A DNA stretch of 64,000 bases from Phosphoribacter sp037045045 (lineage in GTDB: Bacteria; Actinomycetota; Actinomycetes; Actinomycetales; Dermatophilaceae), in the NCBI GenBank assembly GCA_037045045.1, contig JBAOHL010000002.1, positions 1-64,000 on the forward strand, given 5' to 3'. This document shows, in pieces, positions 7,084 to 15,027 of the stretch. A program made the translations under genes and the position numbers. The notes beneath the pieces were generated by a model. The model made no database searches and was not told where the DNA came from. It saw nothing but the letters and a program-made list of their open reading frames with translations. How positions within the stretch are numbered: the stretch's first letter is position 1; each line of letters opens with the position of its first letter.

Positions 7084-8671
7084 TCAGACCGGCGGCACCG
7101 ATCGACGGCGCTCGCTGAAGTGCCGGTCGCGGCGCGCGGCATACCGCAGCCGACCGAGCAGTTCCTCGCGCAGCGCGTCGGCCTCGATGACCCCGTCGAG
7201 GACGAGATCGGCGGCCAGGCGTTCGAGGTCGACGTCCTGCTCGTATTCCGCGCGGCGTTCCGCGACGTACGCGGCCCGTTCGTCCGGGTCGGCGATCGAG
7301 GCGATCTTGTTGGCGTAGACGGCGTTGACCGCCGCCTCGGGGCCCATCACGGCGATCTTCGCGGTCGGCAGCGCCAAAGTCGCGTCGGGCATGAACCCCG
7401 GCCCGCCCATGGCGTACAACCCGGCGCCGTAGGCCTTGCGGACGACGACGCAGAACTGGGGCACCGTGGCCTCGGCCACCGCGCTGACCATCTTCGCCCC
7501 ATGCCGGATGATCCCGCCGCGCTCGACCTCCGAGCCGATCATGAACCCGGGCACGTCCGCGAGGTAGATCAACGGGATCGAGAACGCGTCGCACAGCCAG
7601 ATGAATCGGGCCGCCTTGTCGGCACTGTCCGAGAACAGCACCCCGCCCTTGACCATCGAGTTGTTCGCGACGATGCCGACCGACTCGCCGGCCATCCGCC
7701 CGAACCCGACGACGAGTTCGGCGGCATACAGGGGTTTGATCTCGAAGAACGCAGTCGGCGTCGACGAGTCCGTCGATGACCTCGTGCATGTCGAACGGTT
7801 GGCTCTCGCGCTCGGGCACGGTATGCCGGGTGAGCGGCGCGGCCGGGGGCTCGGCGTGGTAGCTCGGCGGGTGCTCGCGCCACGACCCGGGCAGGTAGGA
7901 GAAGTAGTGCCGGGCCAGGTCGATGGCCTCGGCGTCGTCGTGGGCGAGCAGATCGCCGACGCCGGACACCGTGCAGTGCATCCGGGCCCCGCCCATCTCC
8001 TCGAGGGACACCCGCTCGCCGACGACCATCTCGGCCATCCGGGGGCTGCCGAGGTACATCGAGGCGTTGCCCTCGACCATGATGACGATGTCGCAGAAGC
8101 TCGGGATGTAGGCCCCACCGGCGGCGCTGGGCCCGAACAGGCAGCAGATCTGCGGGACCTTGCCGGACAGGGCCACCTGGTTGTGGAAGATGTGCCCGGC
8201 GCCGCGGCGTCCCGGGAACATCTCGACCTGGTCGGTGATGCGCGCCCCGGCGGAGTCGACGAACCAGAACACCGGCAGTTCCTCGCGCAGCGCGGTCTCG
8301 GTGGCCCGGACGATCTTCTCGACGGTGCGGGCGCCCCACGACCCGGCCTTGACCGTCGGGTCGTTGGCGATGACGATGACGGGCCGACCCTCGAGGGTCC
8401 CGTGGCCGGTGACGACGCCGTCGGCGGGCAGGTCGCCGGCGAGCGCGTTGGCGTAGCGACCGTCCTCGACGAAGGACCCGGGGTCGACGAGTAGGGCGAT
8501 CCGGTCGCGGACGTAGAGCTTGCCCTGCTGGGCGAGCTTGGCGGCGGCGGCGTCGGTCAGCGGTGCGGCCGAAGCCCGGTATGCCGCGGCGAACCGCTCG
8601 CGGACGTCGTCGACCCTCGGGTCACCCCCGGCAGTCGGGCCCTCGAACGGCGAGTCGGTCTGGGCGCTCAT
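7084..8671 (-). CDS. Acyl-CoA carboxylase carboxyltransferase (beta) subunit, one frameshift
   Basis: About 528 residues if one extra base near 7750 is removed. The first part runs from ATG 8671 (FVEDGRYANALAGDLPADGV; GPSAAGGAYIPSFCDIVIMV) to VIDGLVDAD; the second, in another frame, continues with FFEIKPLYAAELVVGFGRM, GGVLFSDSADKAARFIWLCD and KAYGAGLYAMGGPG to the stop. Both halves align end to end with the PccB/AccD carboxyltransferase family, which moves CO2 from carboxybiotin to acyl-CoA. A single inserted G (…gactgcgttc… instead of …gactcgttc…) explains the break, so I suspect a sequencing error, not decay. Substrate could be methylcrotonyl-, propionyl- or another acyl-CoA; the neighbouring acyl-CoA dehydrogenase and MerR regulator suggest branched-chain catabolism. 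Confidence 0.8.
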
Positions 8672-8765
8672 GACCCATCCTTACCGCACCCGGTCGCGCG
8701 GCGGCATACCGCTCGACGCGAGGACGCGCCGGCCTCCGGCGTCCCCACGACCACACTCGCGGCGA

Positions 8766-8794
8766 CGACAGCCGCCCTCTGGGGGCGGTTGTCG
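8766..8794. terminator. 12-bp hairpin between acyl-CoA dehydrogenase and carboxyltransferase genes
   Basis: CGACAGCCGCCC at 8766-8777 pairs with GGGCGGTTGTCG at 8783-8794 with a single G-U wobble and a 5-nt loop. It lies between the stop of the dehydrogenase gene and the start of the carboxyltransferase gene, both on the minus strand. There is no T-run, as is common in high-GC actinobacteria. It may attenuate transcription between the two. The rest of 8672-8960 shows no gene. Confidence 0.4.
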
Positions 8795-8960
8795 CGCGGT
8801 CTGAACCCCCCGACCCAACCACAAGTGACCCCAGAGGGCAGGTTCGTACGCGACCTGACCCCCACGGCGACAGCTGACCGGCCGACGGGAGCGGCCGCTC
8901 GGCCGGCGCCAACTGCCCCCTGAGGAGGACGCCTCATGATGTGTGGATCGACACCGGTTC

Positions 8961-10172
<1,212 letters not shown>

Positions 10173-10240
10173 CGGCTGCTCCCTCTCACGGCGGGCCTGG
10201 GCGTAGGTTTTCGGAGTCAGCGAGGCGACGCCTCACCGGA

Positions 10241-10269
10241 TTGACGTTAACGTTAACGTAAAGGATACT
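10241..10269 (+). promoter_or_regulatory. MerR-type operator inside a leaderless promoter
   Basis: TTGACGTTAAC (10241-10251) followed directly by GTTAACGTAAA (10252-10262) forms a 22-bp palindrome with one mismatch. The same stretch contains TTGACG as -35 and GATACT (10264-10269) as -10, 17 nt apart, with the GTG start of the MerR gene 7 nt after the -10 box. The operator thus fills the spacer, as MerR-family sites do, and lies 69 bp upstream of the divergent acyl-CoA dehydrogenase start. The ACGTTAACGT core resembles sites described for LiuR regulators of leucine degradation. Confidence 0.7.
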
Positions 10270-10276
10270 GGCGCCC

Positions 10277-10660
10277 GTGGCAAGTCCCGAGGAGTGCTCG
10301 ATCGCTCAAGTCGCCCAGGAGTTCGGCGTGACGCATCGCACCATCCGCCATTACGAGGAACTCGGCCTGCTCTCCCCCGAACGGCGCGGCACCCAACGGA
10401 TCTACCACCGCCGCGACCGGACCCGGCTCAACCTCATCCTGCGCGGTAAACGTCTGGGCTTCCCCCTCGAGCAGATCCGCACGATCATCGACCTCTACGA
10501 CGCCCCTCGTGGCAAGGCGAGCCAACTCGAGTACGTCCTCGCCCAGATCGACGACCGCCGCGTCGACCTTGACCAGCGCCGCAAAGACCTCGAGGACGCC
10601 CTGGCCGAACTCGACACTTTCGAGGCCCGCTGCCGCGCCGACCTGGGCCGGCTGGCCTAG
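10277..10660 (+). CDS. MerR-family regulator (LiuR-like) of acyl-CoA catabolism
   Basis: 127 residues from GTG 10277. The N-terminal winged helix is typical MerR (SIAQVAQEFGVTHRTIRHYE followed by ELGLLSPER), then a wing (GTQRIYHRRDRTRLNLI) and a long coiled-coil helix (QLEYVLAQIDDRRVDLDQRR) for dimerisation. No metal-binding cysteine pair is present in the C-terminal part apart from one Cys, so metal sensing is unlikely; LiuR-like members respond to acyl-CoA intermediates. Position opposite the acyl-CoA dehydrogenase and the palindrome in the shared promoter support control of that operon and of itself. Confidence 0.75.
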   Translation: MASPEECSIAQVAQEFGVTHRTIRHYEELGLLSPERRGTQRIYHRRDRTRLNLILRGKRLGFPLEQIRTIIDLYDAPRGKASQLEYVLAQIDDRRVDLDQRRKDLEDALAELDTFEARCRADLGRLA

Positions 10661-10743
10661 CGGCATACCGCGGCGGAGAACGCCACCCGGTCTCCCGCGG
10701 CGCACGGCATACGCTGGTCACTCCCGCCACCGGAAGGTCCGCC

Positions 10744-11016
10744 ATGCCCGCCCGCATCCGCCGTACCGCCGGCGGCGTGTTCGCCGCCGTGCTCGCGAGC
10801 GCCTACCTGCTGATCACCGCGACGATCGGGTATGCCGCGCCGATCGTCGGCGCCGTTACTGCCGATGCCACACCCACGCCGAGTTCGACCTCCTCGGGCG
10901 GGCCGTTGGGACTGCCTGCTTGGGACCCGGTGACCTATGGGATCTGGGGGCTCTCGGCGCTCGTCGCCGTCGCGGCGATCATCTACGCGATGGACCGCGA
11001 GCGACGCAAGATGTGA
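10744..11016 (+). CDS. Small membrane protein of unknown function
   Basis: 90 residues. An N-terminal basic stretch and hydrophobic segment (RTAGGVFAAVLASAYLLITA) look like a signal peptide or anchor. A short Ser/Thr/Pro-rich extracytoplasmic region (TPTPSSTSSGGP) follows, then a second membrane segment (WGLSALVAVAAIIYAM) and a basic tail DRERRKM. Both ends would therefore be cytoplasmic if the first segment is uncleaved. A weak GGAAGG precedes the ATG. No homology recognised; base composition is like its neighbours. It stands alone between the MerR gene and the convergent protoglobin operon. Confidence 0.6.
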   Translation: MPARIRRTAGGVFAAVLASAYLLITATIGYAAPIVGAVTADATPTPSSTSSGGPLGLPAWDPVTYGIWGLSALVAVAAIIYAMDRERRKM

Positions 11017-11120
11017 GTGCCGGCGCACGCGGCAATGCCGGCACCGCGGTGATGGCGGCCCAGACGACGTGATGCCCGGTGCGCACCATGGCAATCCCCC
11101 ACTGGGTGCGTGGACGAGGG

Positions 11121-11708
11121 TCAGTCCTGGCCACGGGCCGCCTTGAGCGCGGCCGCCACCTCGGCGTTGCGCAGCCTGCGCAACAGCGGGGCCGGCATGC
11201 CGGCGACCTCGAACAGCGCCGACGCGACCGCATGGTCGTAGGCATAGGTGATGACCGCCCCCACGGTCGAGGCCAGTCGCCCGAACGCGTCGACGAGCAG
11301 GCCGCGCTCGTGGGGATCGGCCAGGGCCGTGCGCGCCTGGTCGGCCACCATGGTGCGGACGTACTCGGTCATCGCGAGCATCATCGGGTTGCTCACTTCG
11401 CGGATGACGTGGACCAGCCCGACCAGCGCCATCCAGGCGAAGTAGTCGTCGTCGAGCGGGCCTCGCACGGTGCGACGCCACCACGCGCCGAGGGTGTCCT
11501 CACGAGTCGGGCGCTCGCCCTCGGCGAAGACCGCCGCCGTGACGCCGTGGGCGAAGAGGGTGTCGTAGAACCCGGTGACGAGCTCGCGCTCCAGGCCCAG
11601 CAGCAGGTCGCGGTGGCGCGCGATGATCTCGCCGTCGCTGCGTTGCAGTTGGCAGCCGGGGGGCATCTGGGCCATCGCCTCGCGGGCGATGTCGCGCATC
11701 GAGTCCAT
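11121..11708 (-). CDS. Protoglobin-domain heme protein
   Basis: 195 residues from ATG 11708. The sequence matches the all-helical protoglobin / globin-coupled-sensor fold without an attached output domain: an N-terminal extension, HRDLLLGLERELVTGFYDTL, TLGAWWRRTV, then DDDYFAWMALVGLVHVIREV, in which the His in GLVHVIREV is in the position of the proximal heme ligand, and a final long helix. Such proteins bind O2, NO or CO. The gene begins 11 nt after the stop of a roadblock-domain gene on the same strand, so the two are very likely one operon. A free-standing gas-binding globin paired with a roadblock protein suggests control of a small GTPase or kinase by gas or redox state; that is inference. 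Confidence 0.7.
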   Translation of the reverse strand: MDSMRDIAREAMAQMPPGCQLQRSDGEIIARHRDLLLGLERELVTGFYDTLFAHGVTAAVFAEGERPTREDTLGAWWRRTVRGPLDDDYFAWMALVGLVHVIREVSNPMMLAMTEYVRTMVADQARTALADPHERGLLVDAFGRLASTVGAVITYAYDHAVASALFEVAGMPAPLLRRLRNAEVAAALKAARGQD

Positions 11709-11719
11709 GACGACCTTTC

Positions 11720-12100
11720 TCAGCCGAGCAGGGCCTTGACCTGGCCCGCGGCCTCGCGCGCCTCGATCCGCATGAGCCCGAGGTTGGAGTCCGGCGGCCC
11801 GGACAGGACGAGAACGGCCGAACTGCCGGCGGGGTACACGACGAGGTGCCCGTTGTCGCCGCGCACCACGGCCTCGCGCAAGCCGCCGAGGTTTGCCCGT
11901 TGGGTGATCCGCGTGCCCAGCCCGAGGGCGGTCGCGGCCATCGCCGAGATCCGCTCGGCCTCGGCCTCGGGGAAGTCGTGGGCCACCGGCAGTCCGTCGA
12001 CCGAGGCCACCATGACCCCGTGCAGCTCGGGAATCGAGCGGCGCATCGCCGCGATGACGGTCTGCAACTCCGTGGCCTTGCTCGTCGGCTGGTCGGGCAC
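11720..12100 (-). CDS. Roadblock/LC7-domain protein
   Basis: 126 residues from GTG 12100. The whole protein is one roadblock domain: helix ELQTVIAAMRRSIPELHGVM, strand ASVDGLPVAHDF, helix ERISAMAATALGLGTRI, strands EAVVRGDNGHLVVYPAG and SAVLVLSGPPDSNLGLM, and a C-terminal helix. In bacteria such proteins (MglB-like) act as GTPase-activating partners of small Ras-like GTPases or as scaffolds; no GTPase gene is present nearby. The start is fixed by a GACAAT box 7 nt upstream, which leaves no leader. It is the first gene of the roadblock-protoglobin operon. Confidence 0.8.
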   Translation of the reverse strand: MPDQPTSKATELQTVIAAMRRSIPELHGVMVASVDGLPVAHDFPEAEAERISAMAATALGLGTRITQRANLGGLREAVVRGDNGHLVVYPAGSSAVLVLSGPPDSNLGLMRIEAREAAGQVKALLG

Positions 12101-12107
12101 GCTTGGG

Positions 12108-12113
12108 ATTGTC
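12108..12113 (-). promoter_or_regulatory. -10 box of the roadblock-protoglobin operon
   Basis: GACAAT on the minus strand is separated by 7 nt from the GTG at 12100. The same spacing recurs before many starts in this window and indicates a leaderless transcript. Confidence 0.45.
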
Positions 12114-12296
12114 CCCTCGCGTCGGGCCGCCACGTGGCCAACTGTCGCCAACAGCACTCCCGTCGAGCCGGTGAGTCCATGGCTTGCCGGCCGGGCGCAC
12201 CGAGCCGTGCGGCATACCTCGCCCGCGCCGAGGGCACCTCGTCGAAAGCGATCCGCGCCACGTCCACCGGCCGGTTCGGCCGGTCGGAGCGAGCGA

Positions 12297-12302
12297 TAGG
12301 CT
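12297..12302 (+). promoter_or_regulatory. -10 box of the biotin carboxylase gene
   Basis: TAGGCT ends 7 nt before ATG 12310, and no ribosome-binding site is present, so a leaderless start is likely. Confidence 0.4.
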
Positions 12303-12309
12303 CGCCACC

Positions 12310-14091
12310 ATGGCGCTGGTCACAAAGGTGTTGATCGCAAACCGCGGCGAGATCGCCGTCCGCATCGCTCGGGCCTGCCGGGACGCCGGCATCGCCTCGG
12401 TCGCCGTGTATGCCGACCCCGACCGAGACGCCCTGCACGTCACCATGGCCGACGAGGCCTACGCGCTCGACGGGGCGACGCCCGGGGACAGCTACCTCGT
12501 GCAGGACAAGCTGCTGGCCATCGCCGCGCAGTCCGGCGCCGACGCGGTCCATCCGGGCTACGGCTTCCTCGCCGAGAACGCCCACTTCGCCAAGGCGGTC
12601 ATCGACGCCGGGCTGACGTGGATCGGCCCTGGGCCCGATGCCATCGACGCGCTCGGCGACAAGGTCAAGGCTCGCCACATCGCGCTCAAGGCCAACGCTC
12701 CGCTCGTCCCCGGCACCGCCGACCCGGTCACCGGTCCCGACGAGGTCGTCGCCTTCGCCAAGGAGTACGGGCTGCCGGTGGCCATCAAGGCGGCCTTCGG
12801 CGGCGGCGGCCGGGGCCTCAAGGTCGCCCGCACGATGGAAGAGATCCCCGAGCTGTACGAGTCGGCCGTCCGCGAGGCGGTGACCGCGTTCGGGCGCGGC
12901 GAGTGCTTCGTCGAGCGGTTCCTCGACCGGCCCCGGCACGTCGAGACCCAGTGCCTGGCCGACCAGCACGGCAACGTCGTCGTCGTCTCGACCCGGGACT
13001 GCTCCCTCCAGCGGCGCAACCAGAAGCTCGTCGAGGAGGCTCCGGCCCCGTTCCTCAGCGACGCCCAGAACGCCGAACTGGTCCGAGCCTCCAAGCAGAT
13101 CCTCCGTGAGGCCGGCTATGTCGGCGCCGGCACCTGCGAGTTCCTCGTCGGACCGGCCGGAGACATCTCGTTCCTGGAGGTCAACACCCGGCTGCAGGTC
13201 GAACACCCGGTCACCGAAGAGGTCACCGGCATCGACCTGGTCCGCGAGCAGTTGCGGATCGCCGCGGGCGAGCCGCTCGGCTTCGACGACCCGCCGCCGC
13301 ACGCCCACTCCATCGAGTTCCGGATCAACGGCGAGGACGCCGGGCGCGGTTTCCTGCCCGCCCCCGGCACGGTCGCGGTCTTCCAGCCGCCCTCGGGCCC
13401 GGGCGTGCGGGTCGACTCGGGCGTCGTGGAGGGCGACGTCATCGGTGGCGCCTTCGACTCGATGCTCGCCAAGCTCATCATCACCGGCCGCACCCGCCAG
13501 CAGGCCATCGAACGCTCGCGGCGGGCGCTGGCCGAGTTCACCGTCGACGGCATGCCGACGGTGATCCCGTTCCACCGGGCCGTCGTCGCGGACCCGGCCT
13601 TCGCGCCGGCCGATCCCGACACGCCGTTCTCGGTGCACACCCGGTGGATCGAGACAGATTTCGTCAACACCATCGAGCCGTATGCCGGGGGCACGCCGGA
13701 GGCCCCGGCCGCCGAGGAACGCCAGAAGGTCGTCGTCGAGGTCGGCGGCAAGCGCATCGAGGTGCGCCTGCCCGGCGCCATGGCCTTCGGTGGCGGAGGC
13801 GGGGGCGGCGGCGGGCGCAAGGCGGCCCCGAAGCGCACCGTCGGCGGGCGGCGTGGATCGGCGGCATCCGGTGACTCGCTCACCGCGCCGATGCAGGGCA
13901 CCATCGTCAAGATCGCCGTCGAGGAGGGTCAGACGGTCGCGGCCGGTGACCTCGTCGTCGTCCTCGAGGCGATGAAGATGGAGCAGCCGATCAACGCCCA
14001 CAAGGCCGGGGTCGTCACCGGGATCAACGCCAAGGTCGGCGAGACGGTGACCAGCGGCACGGTCCTGGCCGAGATCAAGGACGCCGAATAG
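12310..14091 (+). CDS. Acyl-CoA carboxylase alpha subunit (biotin carboxylase-BCCP fusion)
   Basis: 593 residues. The N-terminal ~450 residues are an ATP-grasp biotin carboxylase (KVLIANRGEIAVRIARACRD; VHPGYGFLAENA; AAFGGGGRGLKVAR; FLEVNTRLQVEHPVTEEVTG). After a Gly/Lys-rich linker (GGGGGGGGGGRKAAPKR) comes a biotin carboxyl carrier domain with the biotinylation motif EAMKMEQP near residue 558. It charges biotin with CO2 for a separate carboxyltransferase such as the one encoded at 7084-8671. Length and order match actinobacterial AccA1/AccA3 proteins serving acetyl-, propionyl- or branched acyl-CoA carboxylases. The gene is about 2.1 kb from the MerR/dehydrogenase/carboxyltransferase set but on the other strand, so it is not in their operon. 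Confidence 0.9.
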   Translation: MALVTKVLIANRGEIAVRIARACRDAGIASVAVYADPDRDALHVTMADEAYALDGATPGDSYLVQDKLLAIAAQSGADAVHPGYGFLAENAHFAKAVIDAGLTWIGPGPDAIDALGDKVKARHIALKANAPLVPGTADPVTGPDEVVAFAKEYGLPVAIKAAFGGGGRGLKVARTMEEIPELYESAVREAVTAFGRGECFVERFLDRPRHVETQCLADQHGNVVVVSTRDCSLQRRNQKLVEEAPAPFLSDAQNAELVRASKQILREAGYVGAGTCEFLVGPAGDISFLEVNTRLQVEHPVTEEVTGIDLVREQLRIAAGEPLGFDDPPPHAHSIEFRINGEDAGRGFLPAPGTVAVFQPPSGPGVRVDSGVVEGDVIGGAFDSMLAKLIITGRTRQQAIERSRRALAEFTVDGMPTVIPFHRAVVADPAFAPADPDTPFSVHTRWIETDFVNTIEPYAGGTPEAPAAEERQKVVVEVGGKRIEVRLPGAMAFGGGGGGGGGRKAAPKRTVGGRRGSAASGDSLTAPMQGTIVKIAVEEGQTVAAGDLVVVLEAMKMEQPINAHKAGVVTGINAKVGETVTSGTVLAEIKDAE

Positions 14092-14156
14092 CCGCCCCCT
14101 GACCTGCTCGGTCGGCACCTTCGCGCGCGGCCTGCGCCCGTGCCCTAGCCCGAGCC

Positions 14157-14861
14157 TCAGGCGGGCGCAGCTTCGAGGATCAGCCGGCACCCGGCACGGC
14201 TGGGCTCCCGGACCACGAGTCTGGCCACCCGCCACGTGCCACCGGCGGCGCGGCATACTCCATCGGCAATCCCTCGGTGCAGCTCGCAGACCACCTCTGG
14301 CGCGCGTTCGGCGCCCACCGCGAACGGGCAGTTGCGCAGCACGATCTGAGGTGCCCGAGCCGCCGCCACCTCATCGGGGTCGAAACCCAGCCGCCTGGCC
14401 ACCCCGACGAGCGCGTCGACGGCGCCGGATTGCCGTCCGCTCACGTCGGCGGCGAGACGCTCCCCGGCGTCGCGCCCGACTTCGCGCGGCGAACGCCGAG
14501 TCTTGAGCAGGTCGAGGAGCATCAGCGAGAGCTCTTCGTGGGGGCCTGAGGCGTCCCACCGTTCGATCGCGCCCGCGCTGAGCCGGTACCCGTGAGCCGG
14601 ACGCCCTCGACCGCGCGGGGAGCTCGTCTCCTCGACGACGAGCCCGGCGTCGCGCAGGGTGGCCAGATGCAGCCGGATCGCGTTGGGACGCAACGGGATC
14701 ACCCGCGCCAGGTCGGCGACTACGAGCGCCCTGCGGGCCAGGCGGAGCTGCTCGAAGATGGCATACCGGCTCGGGTGCCCGAGCGCCCGCGCCTGGTCGC
14801 CGACCGGCGCGGCATCGGAGCGCGCCGGGCCTGGCTGCCCCTCACGCTCGCGTTGCGGCAT
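14157..14861 (-). CDS. HTH regulator with C-terminal cysteines (SufR-like), likely controls norB
   Basis: 234 residues from ATG 14861. Residues ~20-80 are a winged helix (QARALGHPSRYAIFEQLRLA; PNAIRLHLATLRDAGLVVEE) with the RGRPAHGYRL wing. The C-terminal domain has Cys178 in RNCPF, Cys192 in VVCELHRG and Cys203 in GVCRAAGG, the arrangement used by SufR-like repressors to hold an Fe-S cluster. The gene is divergent from the nitric oxide reductase gene with a palindrome in between. I infer an Fe-S or NO sensing repressor of norB. An upstream GTG/ATG could extend the protein, but the extension is a low-complexity Val-Ala run and unlikely. Confidence 0.65.
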   Translation of the reverse strand: MPQREREGQPGPARSDAAPVGDQARALGHPSRYAIFEQLRLARRALVVADLARVIPLRPNAIRLHLATLRDAGLVVEETSSPRGRGRPAHGYRLSAGAIERWDASGPHEELSLMLLDLLKTRRSPREVGRDAGERLAADVSGRQSGAVDALVGVARRLGFDPDEVAAARAPQIVLRNCPFAVGAERAPEVVCELHRGIADGVCRAAGGTWRVARLVVREPSRAGCRLILEAAPA

Positions 14862-14990
14862 ACCCGCTCCCTTCGTGCTGTTCGGCCGGCCATCGGCCTC
14901 GGCGACGGCGACGGCGACGGCGACCGTACCCCCGAGGACTGTGACCCCGCCCTCGTCAGGGACCCCGCGGCCCATCCTCCTCCGCTATTC

Positions 14991-15008
14991 TTCCACTGAT
15001 CACTGGAA
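14991..15008. promoter_or_regulatory. 18-bp palindrome upstream of norB
   Basis: TTCCACTGATCACTGGAA is symmetric except for one base pair, centred on TGATCA. It ends 19 nt before the norB ATG and lies 130 nt from the regulator start, so it can serve as the operator for the divergent Cys-containing HTH protein. A GGGAG ribosome-binding site follows at 15016-15020. Confidence 0.6.
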
Positions 15009-15027
15009 AAAATCAGGGAGTCGAACG

